Counted from the stretch's first letter, positions 54,690 through 64,000 are shown. The stretch is 64,000 bases of DNA from Helicobacter cetorum MIT 99-5656 (GCF_000259275.1 NC_017735.1:186001-250000); one strand, 5' to 3'. The notes: generated from the letters alone by a model not told the origin. Numbers and translations: made by a program.

Positions 54690-56012
54690 ATGAAAGTAAA
54701 TAAGGGCTTTAAATTTCGTTTGTATCCTACCAAAGAGCAACAGACCAAATTACAACACTCTTTTTTTGTCTATAACCAAGCCTATAACATTTGCTTAAAT
54801 CTACAACAAGAGCAATACGAAAAAAACAAAGATTTACCCACTAAACAAAGAAAATGGCAAAAATCAAGCGAATTAGATAGTGCGATTAAGCACCATTTAA
54901 AAGCTAGGAATTTAAGTTTTAGTAGTGTAGTCGCTCAACAATCACGCATGAATGCAGAAAGAGCCTTAAGAGATGCCTTTAAAGTCAAAAATAGGGGCTT
55001 TCCTAAATTTAAAAACTCTAAATTTGCTAAACAAAGTTTTACTTGGAATAATCAAGGCTTTTCTATCAAAGACTTTAACGAACGCTTTAAGATGTTTAAC
55101 TTAATGAAAATGCCCTTAAAAATGCGTATGCATAGAGACTTACCCCTTAATGCTAAGATTAAACAAATCGTAGTCTCTTGCTCTCATCAAAAATATTTTG
55201 TTAGTTTTAGCATAGAATACGAAAAAGAGCTTAACACTATTAAAGAGCCTAGAAATTGTGTCGGTGTGGACTTAAATATCTATGATATAGCTTTAAGCGT
55301 TGATTTAAAAGAATATGAAAAACTAACCGACCTAGAACAATACCAAAAAGACATGAAAGAACTAGGTTTAAAAGTAGATGAAAATATCAATCTAAAACGA
55401 CTTATTCCTACTTATTCTAAACTACATTCTTTTAAAAAATACTCTAAAGAATTTAAAAGACTACAAAGAAAACAAAGCCGTAGGGTTTTAAAATCTAAAC
55501 AAAATAAAATCAAACTAGGAGGTAATTTTTACAAAACTCAAAAAAAATTAAACAAAGCCTTTGATAAATCAAGCTATCAAAAACTAGACAGATACCATAA
55601 AATCACAAGCGAACTTTCAAAGCAATTTGAATTGATAGTAGTTGAAGACTTACAAATTAAGAACATGACCAAAAGAGCCAAACTCAAAAATGTTAAACAA
55701 AAGAGTGGGCTTAATAAGTCTATACTAAATACTTCATTCTATCAAATCATCTCTTTTTTAGACTACAAACAACAGCATAATGGCAAATTGTTAGTGAAAG
55801 CTCCCCCACAATATACGAGTAAAACTTGTCATAGTTGTGGGCAAATCAACCACGAGCTTAAATTAAATCATAGAGAATATCTGTGTCAAAATTGCGGATA
55901 TATAGAGCATAGAGATATAAACGCCGCAAGTAATATTTTAAGCAAAGGGTTAAGTCTTCTTGGGTTAGGAAATAGCCTTGCAGACTTTAAAGAGCAAAGC
56001 CTTTCGTATTAG
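54690..56012 (+). CDS. tnpB: TnpB, RNA-guided nuclease (copy 2)
   Basis: 440 aa, identical to copy 1, catalytic D194, E319, D409 and Cys4 zinc site intact. Its 3' end and the right-end hairpin would form the omega RNA scaffold, and the sequence just outside the right end (56069 onward, CAATTTTATAAGG...) would be the guide. That guide next to TTTAT is the uninterrupted hydB site. Confidence 0.92.
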   Translation: MKVNKGFKFRLYPTKEQQTKLQHSFFVYNQAYNICLNLQQEQYEKNKDLPTKQRKWQKSSELDSAIKHHLKARNLSFSSVVAQQSRMNAERALRDAFKVKNRGFPKFKNSKFAKQSFTWNNQGFSIKDFNERFKMFNLMKMPLKMRMHRDLPLNAKIKQIVVSCSHQKYFVSFSIEYEKELNTIKEPRNCVGVDLNIYDIALSVDLKEYEKLTDLEQYQKDMKELGLKVDENINLKRLIPTYSKLHSFKKYSKEFKRLQRKQSRRVLKSKQNKIKLGGNFYKTQKKLNKAFDKSSYQKLDRYHKITSELSKQFELIVVEDLQIKNMTKRAKLKNVKQKSGLNKSILNTSFYQIISFLDYKQQHNGKLLVKAPPQYTSKTCHSCGQINHELKLNHREYLCQNCGYIEHRDINAASNILSKGLSLLGLGNSLADFKEQSLSY

Positions 56013-57482
56013 CATTCAGTAGGGTGCTTTAGTTAGGAAGCTCCTCGCTTTAGCGAGGGGTGTTTCACCAATTTTATAAGGAGCACAAGTGCTTTTATCA
56101 CTCTTTAGATTTTCTACTAAAGCCTTAAAGGCCAAGAGGCCATTATCAGCAATTGTTTTAGCCTCAATACATCTTGCCGCAGTTCTGCCAAGTGTAGAAA
56201 ACAACGCCTCCAAAGGTAATTTGGTGTCTTTTAAAAATTTGGTTGCTACTTCACTAATATAAGGATTTTTTGCCGCTAAACCTACCACCACCGCACTCAA
56301 AGGACCCACTTCCATAGGCTTACTATCATATCTAGGCGATTTTATCCAAGAATATTTGTCCTTAGTGTCAAGCACTTTAGTAGGGATTAATTTATTTTCA
56401 ATACCAATACTCTCTCCGTCTTTGAAGCCGGTATAATGCGGATTAGTTTGACCATCATAGGGGTGGAGCTGTGCCTCTTTAGTGTTTTCATATTGATACC
56501 AAGAATGCGTAACTTCTTCTTTAATCAAATTTTCATCAATAGGGTGCAATTTAGAAATATCGCCATCACGCACAATCCCACTACTCAAAAGATATTTATC
56601 TCTTCCAAGTAGCACTTCTTCATAAGCGATGAAATCTTTCAAGCCACAACCCTTTAAAACAGATGGCTCTTTTGCAAACATTTCACCGGCCATAACTAAA
56701 TCAGGATAATAGGCATGATTGACAAAATGCGCTACTATCTCAAACTTACTCTTCCATTCAGCAAGTCTTGTAGGGTCTAGTATATCCATAACACTTGTTA
56801 CGCCCCCAACCGTTAGGCTTTGTGGGTGGGGTTGTTTAGCTCCAAAAATAGCGGTCATTTTAGCCGCCTCTCGTTGGATTTCTAAAAGTTTGAGATAGTG
56901 GCTTAATACAATTAAGTTTTGCTCTGGGCTTAAATGATAAGTTTTATGCCCATAATAGCCATTATTAAAAGGCCCTAAAGAGCCACTTTTGGCAAAATCA
57001 CTCAAGCGTTTTTGAACCGCCTTTAATTCGCCTTCGCCGGTATTGATAGGATAAGGGGTGTATTTAAAAGCAAGTTTTGAAGCTTTAGCTGGGTCAGCTT
57101 TCAAAGCGCTTAAAATATCGCACCAATCAAGCCCATGCAATGTGTAGAAATGCACTACATGGTCGTGTAAAAGAAGCGCCATATTCATTAAAGAACGCAC
57201 TAGTTGTGCATTTAAAGGAGGTGTAATGCCTAAAGCGTTTTCTACTGCAGTAATACCAGCTTTATAGTGCGAATAGGTGCATACCCCACAAATCCTTTGA
57301 GCGATAAAGCCTGCATCTCGTGGGTCTCTACCCTTAATGATAGTTTCTAGCCCCCTAAAAAGTGTAGAAGAAGAAAATGCATCAGTAATTACATTATTAT
57401 CATCTACGATAACTTCAATTCTTAAATGCCCCTCAATCCTAGTGATAGGGTCTACTACAATTCTTTTTGACATACCAATCCT

Positions 57483-58649
57483 TTATTGCTCTTTATTTTT
57501 GATAGCTTTAGATAGAAGTGCATGTGCAGCAATGCCAATAGCGGTTGCACTAAGTAAGGTCGTGCCAACTTTATCAGCAACCTTATCAGCCCCAGAACCA
57601 TTAAAAGCGGTTTTTATAGAGCGATTAGCTAAAGGCTCTTCAAAAGGACTCATCGTATCCCAAAAATTTGGTTCAGAACACCCTATACAACCATGCCCTG
57701 CCCCTATAGGCCAAGAAGTGTGCGAGTTAAAGCGCAGTTTGGAGCAATTATTGAAAGTATAAGGCCCTTTACACCCCACTTTATACAAACAAAAGCCCTT
57801 CTCAGCATTCGCATCGCCAAAATGCTCTACAAACTCGCCTGCATCAAAATGCCCTCTTCTTTCGCATAAATCATGGATTCTATTTCCATAAGCCCAAGCA
57901 GGGCGATTATACGCATCAAGTTTAGGAAGAGTGCCAAACATCAAGTAGTAAAGCACATTACCCACGATATTTTTTTCACTAGGTGGGCAACCTGGCACAT
58001 TAATAACGGGCTTATCAATGATTTTATGCAAAGGTTGTGCGTTAGAGGGGTTAGGATAGGCCGCTTGCACGCCCCCAAAGCTTGAGCATGTGCCTATGGC
58101 AAAAATGGCGGCGGCATATTTAGCTGCCTTTCTGCACTCCTCAGCCCCCGTGCTAGCGTTTGAGCCTTGAGTAAGAAAGTATTCCGTGCCTTGTGGGATA
58201 CCACCTTCTACCATCAAAATATAATTATTTTTGTGCTTTTCTATGGCTTCATGCAAGCTTTTTTCAGCTTGAAAGCCACTTGCTACCATAATGGTCTCGT
58301 GGTATTCTAAGCTGATATAATCAAAGATAATGCTATCAATGGTTGGGTCAGCACTTCTTAATAAGCTTTCAGAACAGCCAGTGCATTCTGCCATGTGTAG
58401 CCAAATAACAGGCAATCTATTAGCTACTTCTACAGCCTTTAAAGTCAAGGGGGTAAAACTAGCTGGTAAAGCTAAAGTGGCACTCATCATGCCAGCCCAT
58501 TTGAGCAAATCACGCCTAGAAATACCAGCCTGTTTAAACTCATCTTGTAAGTTTTTATGCTCGTTGTGAGCGTTAAACGAACTGATGATACCAAGGCGTT
58601 CTTCAATCTTTTGATAGGTTTTCTTTTCATCGTGCTTATTAGAGAACAT
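57483..58649 (-). CDS. hydA: NiFe hydrogenase small subunit HydA
   Basis: 388 aa. The Tat signal motif SRRDLLKW (about residues 44-51) is followed by a hydrophobic stretch, so it is exported folded together with HydB. Fe-S cluster Cys occur in HMAECTGCSESLL, GTCSSFGGVQ, NVPGCPPSEKN and a C-terminal series (CERRG, CLYKVGCKGPY, CSKL, GAGHGCIGC). A C-terminal membrane anchor is at about 358-380. AAGGAG lies five bases before ATG 58649. It is the first gene of hydABCDE; nine bases separate it from hydB. Confidence 0.95.
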   Translation of the reverse strand: MFSNKHDEKKTYQKIEERLGIISSFNAHNEHKNLQDEFKQAGISRRDLLKWAGMMSATLALPASFTPLTLKAVEVANRLPVIWLHMAECTGCSESLLRSADPTIDSIIFDYISLEYHETIMVASGFQAEKSLHEAIEKHKNNYILMVEGGIPQGTEYFLTQGSNASTGAEECRKAAKYAAAIFAIGTCSSFGGVQAAYPNPSNAQPLHKIIDKPVINVPGCPPSEKNIVGNVLYYLMFGTLPKLDAYNRPAWAYGNRIHDLCERRGHFDAGEFVEHFGDANAEKGFCLYKVGCKGPYTFNNCSKLRFNSHTSWPIGAGHGCIGCSEPNFWDTMSPFEEPLANRSIKTAFNGSGADKVADKVGTTLLSATAIGIAAHALLSKAIKNKEQ

Positions 58650-59170
58650 AGTCGCTCCTTAACAAAAAGTTTCACTATCGTAACATAATAAGGTAAGCAA
58701 AAAGGGGTATAAAATAAGAAAAACATCTTAGGAAAGAGAATATTATTAAGCCTTTTTTAATAACACTCAACAATACCTCAAAAACAAGCTAACACAGCAC
58801 TCTATTTGAAAATCTAGTTTGAAATGACTACTAATGGTTTGAAGCAAATATGACTAGTGAAGAAAACAAACCCAATCCGAATTATTTCTCCAACTTTGCA
58901 ATTATCTCAATTTACCCCCCGCTAACTTATTTAAGTCTTTTTAACCAGCTCTGCCTGTGCCAAATCAAGCTGCTCTATCTTACAAAGCAATTGCTTTCAT
59001 TTTTTTAGAAGCAGCAAATTTACATGCTTTATTTCTAATTTTAATTATCCATATTAACAAATTTTAGCTACTATGTAGGCATAGTGCTGGGTTTTAGCCC
59101 AACACTATGCACATTTCAAAAGGTGGCATAAACAACAGAATGACGCTGGGCTTGTAACCCAGAGCGAAGG
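58650..59170. other. Intergenic region upstream of hydA
   Basis: 521 bases. The hydA promoter region lies at 58650-58740 (AAGGAG site; TATTAT-like -10 near 58685). Beyond that I find no open gene. Two hairpins are present: 59079-59110 (13-bp arms GCATAGTGYTGGG, loop TTTTA-like) and 59146-59162 (CTGGG stem). A palindrome AAAGCAATTGCTTT with a following T-run lies near 58983-59008. Confidence 0.55.
59079..59110. repeat. Long hairpin, 13-bp arms
   Basis: GCATAGTGCTGGG pairs with CCCAACACTATGC with one wobble mismatch, loop of six bases. No T-run follows on the plus strand, so it is not a standard terminator. A related shorter stem (CTGGG-CCCAG) lies 36 bases downstream at 59146-59162. Confidence 0.6.
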
Positions 59171-59758
59171 TTATTTGCGTTTATGCTTTATTGTTCTTTT
59201 ATAGCTATTTCCATTCTTATAATCACCTTTTTCTTTAAACATCGTTACAAGACTTAAGCCATTGTGCTTCTTGCTCACTTGCTCTACAACTACAAAATAG
59301 CCGTCAACTTGTTTATAGCTTGTTATCTTTTTTAAACCATTATCCTATGCAATTATTATAGTTTCATCAGCAGCTTTAACGATGTTTCTATAATTTGCTA
59401 AGTCATTGTAGGTTATAGGGAGTTGTGAATTGCTTTTAACAAGCTTTGAATCTTCCCCATGCCTGTTTAGTGAGTGCCTTATCGCACTAAAATCTATCAT
59501 AGCTTTAGCATCGTTTGGATACTTCAATCCTAGCTCTTCAGATAGTTTTGGTTCTAGTATTTCAACAGCGACTTTCTTATTACTCTTTTCAATGTATTCA
59601 ACCACTTCAGGCGTGAAATTCTGTTCGCCTAAAATAAGCATGTCTCTTCCTTTGCTTGGGCTTGTGTTAATACATTTTTTAATTTCATCAAGAGAGAGTT
59701 TTTCCATCATGTAGTCTTTAGGGTTTTTATCAAAACCTTGATTATACGATTTTTTCAC
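59171..59758 (-). pseudogene. PBECR-type nuclease-domain gene broken by an amber codon
   Basis: From GTG 59758 the frame runs 137 codons to TAG at 59347-59345 and then continues in the same frame for another 57 codons to TAA at 59171-59173. The pieces join as one domain: IDFSAIRHSLNRHGED, QLPITYNDLANYRNIV, ADETIIIA, the stop, then DNGLKKITSYKQVDGYFVVVEQVS and GDYKNGNSYKRTIK. This pattern is that of barnase/EndoU/colicin-like phage nuclease domains found at the ends of phage and ICE polyvalent proteins. It has no visible N-terminal carrier, so it is a detached relic. Readthrough or sequencing error cannot be excluded. Confidence 0.6.
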
Positions 59759-60051
59759 TCGTTAATTTTTTGACCTTATTAAAAGATTTGGTTATAGCTC
59801 ATTCTCATAGTCCACTTCTTGATTAAGTAAGGTTCAATCAGCTATTTCATATAGCAAAAGATTGAGCCTAACCACTTTCTCAAGCGAGCTGATAATGCCC
59901 CCCTCTTGGTGTTTTTATCTCTAATTTTAGTAATGCCTAACTAATTCAAAAGATTTTTTCATGCCCACAATCAATTATGGCGGTATTTATAGACCAATTA
60001 ATTTTTTAATTCATTCTCAAAGCAAAATTAGAATGATTTTAAACTCTTTAA

Positions 60052-60618
60052 TCAAAACAAATAGCTATAACTTGCCTGAACAAAAATACCATTCAAAAAA
60101 CTAGAATGCTCAAAAGAATTTCTTATTTTTGAAAAGGGTATTTTTGCTCCAAACTCTATGCGATGATGGTTTGCAATCGTGCTACCAACCCCTACATTAA
60201 ACAATCCATTATAACCCATAAACAAGCTATTTTCTATGCCTAAGCGGATATTTTGATAGAAATTTCCTATTCCAAGCCCCCCATACACTCCCAAACTGAA
60301 TTTTTTATAGGTGTAAAAATTACTCAATACATCAACATTCACGCTCAATAAAGAAGTTACAATGGTGTTTAGTGCTGTGGGTTTTAGCACCATTAAATAA
60401 GAAAAATCAGTTCTTAAGGCTAAAAATTTCAAAAAAGCGAACTGATACCCCCCTTTGACCCCCCATAAAAACGCCGTATAATCGGTGTTAAAAGTTTTTT
60501 GTTGTGTTTGAATAGGGGCTAAACCCACCATAGCCCCCAAGAACAAATGGCTTCTTTTAGACTCAAACGCCCCTAACAAACTAAAGAGCAAACAAAGAAT
60601 TAAGCAAATCTTTTTCAT
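60052..60618 (-). CDS. Small outer membrane beta-barrel protein
   Basis: 188 aa. Signal peptide MKKICLILCLLFSLLGA. The mature part has alternating barrel strands (LFLGAMVGLAPI, FSLGVYGGLGIGNFYQ, RIEFGAKIPFSKI) and ends ASYSYLF. It overlaps the hefC stop by four bases, so it is co-transcribed with the efflux operon. The size suggests an eight-stranded barrel. Function unknown. Confidence 0.75.
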   Translation of the reverse strand: MKKICLILCLLFSLLGAFESKRSHLFLGAMVGLAPIQTQQKTFNTDYTAFLWGVKGGYQFAFLKFLALRTDFSYLMVLKPTALNTIVTSLLSVNVDVLSNFYTYKKFSLGVYGGLGIGNFYQNIRLGIENSLFMGYNGLFNVGVGSTIANHHRIEFGAKIPFSKIRNSFEHSSFLNGIFVQASYSYLF

Positions 60619-63600
60619 TTTAAGGTTTTTTGACTTTGATAGAACCGCTTAATCTTGTCATCTATAGGAGCCAGCAAACGATAAAAAACCGGCACAATGA
60701 GTAAGCTCAACACCATAGAAATCATCAAGCCCCCACTCATTGCAATTCCTATAGGAGATTTCATTGCCGCTCCATCCCCACTCGCTAGTGCCAAAGGCAA
60801 CATGCCACAAACCATAGCAATGGTAGTCATTAAAATCGGTCTCAAACGAGTTTCCCCAGCAAATAAAATAGCTTCTTGAATACTACAACCTTTTTTACGC
60901 TCTTCATTAGCCACATCAATCAAAAGCGTGGCATTTTTACCCACCATACCTATGAGCAAAATCAACCCCATCATAGAAAACATGCTCAAAGGCTGGTGTG
61001 CTAAGGCTAAAGCAAAAAACGCTCCAGAGAAGCTTAAAGGCATGGTAACCATAATGATTAAGGGCTCTAAAATGGATTCATACAATGCCGCTAAAATCAT
61101 ATAAATCAACACAAACGCTGTAGCTAGAGCAATCATAAACTCCGCACCGGTTTCTTTAGTGTTATTAGCTTCACCTGTGAAGCTGTAATTCGCCCCTTCA
61201 ACAAGCCATTCTTTGGAGTGTTTGCTCACTTGCTTTAAAATCTCACCTAAGGAAACGCCCGCACTCTTATTAGGCTCAGCAAACACCGTAACGCTGCGCT
61301 CACGATTATAACGAGTGATATTAGACGCACTCTTAGTTTCTTTGATTTCTACCAAAGCATCTAAAAACATCAATTTGTCGTATTTATTACGCACTTGTAA
61401 GCGTTTGATGTCTTCTATAGACACCCGCTTATTACTAGGCACTCTAATGACCATATCATATTCTTTTCCATCTTGTTTGAATACGCTTGCTTGAGAAGTC
61501 CCAGAAAATGCGGAACTTACCACCATACCGATTGCTTGAGCGCTAACGCCGTATTTATTAGCATTTTGTCTTAAAATTTTTAGTTGCAATTGCGGTTGCG
61601 ATTCGCTAGTGCTGGTGTGATAGCTCTCAACCTTGCCTTTGAGTTCGTTGCTCTCTAATAAGAATTTCTTCAAATTTGCCACGCTCTTATCCACCACTTC
61701 TTGAGAATGTGCAAAAACAAAAGCTTGAAAAGGCGAACTATCCCCACCACCTAAAAGAGCGACTTCAGAAAAATTGATACTCTCTAAATCTTTAGCTTCA
61801 GGCATGCCATCTAGTTCCTTCTTCAAAGCCCGCATAAGAGCAAATTGCCCTAATTTCCGTTCTTTTAAAGGTTTGAGTTGCACAAAAATCCTAGCCTTAA
61901 AAGGGCTTTTGATGCTTCCATAGCCTACTTGTAAGGTTGTAAACTCCACTTCACTATGTTTTTCAATGGCTTTTTGAAAATTCTTAGTCTTTTGTGTCAT
62001 GTAGTCTATACTCACACCAGGGCTTGCCTTAAGCCATACTTGAAACTTCCCCCTATCTTCTTTAAGCATAAAATCCATACCAAGCCTAGAAGCTACAAAA
62101 AGCGAACTAAAAAACACCAAAACCACTGCTAAAAACACAATGAGTTTATGCTCTAAAACCCATTTGAGTAAGCTTACATAACGAGACTCTAAGGCTCTAA
62201 AAAAAGGCTCGCTCCACACATAGAAGCGTGAATGTTTGGGGCTTACCACAATGGAACTTACCATAGGAATAATGGTAACGACCACCACATACGATAATGC
62301 AATCGCTAAAGCCACTGTAATCCCAAAACTCTCAAAAAAGCGTCCGATAATGCCCTTCATATTCCCTATAGGCACAAAAACTGAGAGCAACATCGCAGAA
62401 ATTGCCACCAAAGCAAAGCCGATTTCTCTCACCCCTTCATAACTTGCTGTGCGTTTATCCATACCCATTTCCAGCTTTTTATGGATATTTTCAATCACCA
62501 CAATTGCATCATCAATAATAATGCCTATCGCTAGAGTTAAGGCCACCATAGTGAGCATATTTAGAGAAAATCCCATCCATTGAATGAGAGCAAAAGTTCC
62601 CATAATAGAAATAGGAATAGAAATCGCTGAAACTAAAGTAATCGTGCCACTACGCAAGAATACAAACACGACTAAAACCGCTAAAATTCCCCCCAAGATT
62701 AAGTCAAATTTCACATCTTCAATAGAAGCACGAATATAAGTGGTAGAGTCCATAAAAGGTCTGATTTCATAATTAGAGCTGATTTCTTGAATGTGTTTTA
62801 ATTCACGATACACCCTATCTACAATTTCAATTTCATTCGCCCCAGCAATCTTTTGAATCTCCAAAATCACACCGGGTTTCTCTTTGAAACTCGCAAAAGT
62901 ATTGTTTTCTTCTAAGCCTATTTTAACTTTAGCAATATCACTCAGACGCACATGATTAGCCACCTGAATATTTTCCACATCTAAAACGCTATAACTATTA
63001 GCATTCACTAAAATATCTAGCTCTTTTTGGCTATTAACAATACGCCCCCCATCAATTTCTACATTCTCTGTTTTAAGGGCGTTAAAAAGGTCTGCATAAG
63101 TGATATTGTATTTATTCATCAAAGTAGGGTCAGCATAAATCCTGATTTGCTTTTCCCTAAAACCATTGAGTTGCACACCCCCTACCCCACTGATTTTTTG
63201 GAGCATGGGCTTAATGGTATTTTTAGCGTAGTCATTAATGGTCGCAATAGGCACGCTTGAACTACTTACAAATAACGAAATAATGGCTTGACCGCTGGTA
63301 TCAAATTTATCAATAGATGGTTTTTGAATGTTAGGGTCATCAAAACGCACGGAAGAAATTTTATTCACCACATCATTTAGGGCTTCATCATTAGGTTTTT
63401 CTAGCTCAAACTCAATCGCAACAGAACTCACATTCCTAGCACTATTAGAAGTAACCTTCTTAATCCCATCAATTCCCATAACCGCTTCTTCAATTTTATC
63501 GGTTACTTTGCTTTCTATAATCTCAGCACTAGCCCCCGGATAGATAGTATTAACCACCACAATAGGAATATCAATATTAGGAAAAAGTGCCACACTAAGC

Positions 63601-63686
63601 TTCTTAAATCCCATTGTCCCAAAAAATACAATCGCAAGAGCAAACATCAAGGTTGTAATAGGACGACTAATCGCTACTTTATACAT
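60615..63686 (-). CDS. hefC: RND efflux pump inner-membrane transporter HefC
   Basis: 1023 aa, AcrB-like. Twelve membrane helices flank two large periplasmic loops. Marks: the N-terminal helix ISRPITTLMFALAIVFFG, the proton-relay helix GIIIDDAIVVIENIHK (Asp pair), the repeat-like ATLLIDVANEERKKG in the second half, and GETRLRPILMTT. It works with the fusion protein HefB encoded just upstream and a TolC-type HefA to expel drugs and bile salts. Twelve bases separate it from hefB. Confidence 0.94.
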   Translation of the reverse strand: MYKVAISRPITTLMFALAIVFFGTMGFKKLSVALFPNIDIPIVVVNTIYPGASAEIIESKVTDKIEEAVMGIDGIKKVTSNSARNVSSVAIEFELEKPNDEALNDVVNKISSVRFDDPNIQKPSIDKFDTSGQAIISLFVSSSSVPIATINDYAKNTIKPMLQKISGVGGVQLNGFREKQIRIYADPTLMNKYNITYADLFNALKTENVEIDGGRIVNSQKELDILVNANSYSVLDVENIQVANHVRLSDIAKVKIGLEENNTFASFKEKPGVILEIQKIAGANEIEIVDRVYRELKHIQEISSNYEIRPFMDSTTYIRASIEDVKFDLILGGILAVLVVFVFLRSGTITLVSAISIPISIMGTFALIQWMGFSLNMLTMVALTLAIGIIIDDAIVVIENIHKKLEMGMDKRTASYEGVREIGFALVAISAMLLSVFVPIGNMKGIIGRFFESFGITVALAIALSYVVVVTIIPMVSSIVVSPKHSRFYVWSEPFFRALESRYVSLLKWVLEHKLIVFLAVVLVFFSSLFVASRLGMDFMLKEDRGKFQVWLKASPGVSIDYMTQKTKNFQKAIEKHSEVEFTTLQVGYGSIKSPFKARIFVQLKPLKERKLGQFALMRALKKELDGMPEAKDLESINFSEVALLGGGDSSPFQAFVFAHSQEVVDKSVANLKKFLLESNELKGKVESYHTSTSESQPQLQLKILRQNANKYGVSAQAIGMVVSSAFSGTSQASVFKQDGKEYDMVIRVPSNKRVSIEDIKRLQVRNKYDKLMFLDALVEIKETKSASNITRYNRERSVTVFAEPNKSAGVSLGEILKQVSKHSKEWLVEGANYSFTGEANNTKETGAEFMIALATAFVLIYMILAALYESILEPLIIMVTMPLSFSGAFFALALAHQPLSMFSMMGLILLIGMVGKNATLLIDVANEERKKGCSIQEAILFAGETRLRPILMTTIAMVCGMLPLALASGDGAAMKSPIGIAMSGGLMISMVLSLLIVPVFYRLLAPIDDKIKRFYQSQKTLK

Positions 63687-63698
63687 ACTAATTCCCTA

Positions 63699-64000
63699 CT
63701 ACTCAAGCGTTTGGATAAATCCATCGCCAAAAAGTCCCACAGCCATGTGATTAGACACCAAGGCTTCAGCACTCACCTTTCTGGTATTTTCATCAATAGC
63801 TGGATAAATCTTAGTGATTTTAGCTTCGTGTTTATGAGAATCTCCATCTACAGAATAAGTGTAAATGTCCCCCACTTTCACTGAATCAATGTATTTGGAA
63901 TCAAATTCTAACACTAATTTTTTTGAATGACTAATCAGTCTTAAAAGCACGGTGTTATTCGCATTCACCCCTTCGCCCACTTGAATATTCTTGCTTGCCA
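63699..64000 (-). CDS. hefB: RND efflux membrane-fusion protein HefB, C-terminal part
   Basis: About 99 C-terminal residues; the start lies beyond the window. The reading frame is open to base 64000 (ASKNIQVGEGVNANN). A beta-barrel and membrane-proximal domain pattern is visible: VGEGVNANNTVLLRLI, VGDIYTYSVDG and KITKIYPAIDENTRKVSAEALV. The adaptor bridges HefC to the outer membrane channel. The operon order hefB-hefC is as in H. pylori. Confidence 0.85.
   Translation of the reverse strand, partial: ASKNIQVGEGVNANNTVLLRLISHSKKLVLEFDSKYIDSVKVGDIYTYSVDGDSHKHEAKITKIYPAIDENTRKVSAEALVSNHMAVGLFGDGFIQTLE

Larger units (their letters stand above)
54131..56068 (+). mobile_element. IS200/IS605-family element, copy 2 (1938 bp), in hydB
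   Basis: Orientation by tnpB. Left end CCCAACAAAG at 54131, right end GTGTTTCAC at 56068, inserted directly 3' of TTTAT with no target duplication. Hairpins at 54148-54167 (left) and 56043-56058 (right). Proteins and ends are identical to copy 1, in inverted orientation 37 kb away. tnpA reads with the hyd operon, tnpB against it. Confidence 0.95.
53799..57473 (-). pseudogene. hydB: NiFe hydrogenase large subunit hydB, split by IS copy 2
   Basis: The 5' part (57473-56069) encodes 468 native residues, including the first active-site motif RICGVC (C62, C65). The frame then reads 17 IS-derived residues to a stop at 56016. The 3' part (54130-53799) resumes at DKNKEYKGRYIGQ and includes the second nickel motif DPCIACSVH near the end. 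The two parts, 1405 and 332 bases, sum to exactly 579 codons including stop, the 578-residue length expected for HydB, with no duplication or loss. The nickel site needs both motifs, so the enzyme cannot form. No other decay is visible, which suggests a recent event. Confidence 0.95.

Noticed and set aside
58860-59040. Possible minus-strand coding relic (Lys/Leu/Gly-rich fragments)
   Set aside because: Several in-frame stops and no recognisable motif; too weak to call.

Overview
The window is a chromosomal segment of an AT-rich epsilonproteobacterium very close to Helicobacter pylori. Recognisable H. pylori-type blocks are uvrA-hopE-rsmH; HD protein-rpoN-lptB-tsaE-dnaX; dcuA/ansB; DUF1104 proteins; yeiH/lysE-OMP-dus; nucleotidyltransferase/queC; the hydABCDE uptake hydrogenase; and hefBC. 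Proteins ending in an aromatic beta-barrel residue and promoters made of a homopolymer tract plus TATAAT also fit Helicobacter. Extra chemoreceptors and a different order of blocks suggest a relative of H. pylori (for example a marine-mammal gastric Helicobacter) rather than H. pylori itself. The species name is inference.

Layout. 1-15070: part of a prophage. It holds minus-strand structural or tail-like genes, a 1876-residue polyvalent protein with nuclease-like and ParB-like domains, then a plus-strand island. The island contains a holin-like gene and two copies of a 236 bp cassette, each encoding a small antisense membrane protein. Last comes a portal gene that has lost its N-terminus. 15071-17008: IS200/IS605-family element, copy 1. 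17009-18494: relics, including a decayed hop-type outer membrane protein gene. 18549-20261: a soluble chemoreceptor and a PAS protein behind a (TA)13 repeat. 20392-33163: uvrA, hopE, a heme-c-type chemoreceptor, rsmH, an FtsL-like gene, two large outer membrane proteins with HExxH motifs and matching A-tract promoters, and an HD protein. 33165-46925: housekeeping and transport genes. 46933-50097: a single-chain restriction-modification enzyme. 50263-58649: lipoprotein, small secreted protein and the hyd operon, with hydB split by IS copy 2 (54131-56068). 58650-60051: mostly non-coding, with a nonsense-broken nuclease-domain relic. 60052-64000: small OMP, hefC and the end of hefB.

How it fits together. 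The two IS copies are each 1938 bp, encode identical proteins and lie in opposite orientation, both 3' of TTTAT on their tnpB strand. Joining the hydB flanks restores an exact 578-codon gene, so the hydrogenase is off in this genome but could return by precise excision. The other copy marks a rearranged prophage edge. Three sensory genes (PAS protein, soluble MCP, heme-type MCP) sit among uvrA, hopE and rsmH and suggest redox or energy taxis beyond the usual H. pylori set.
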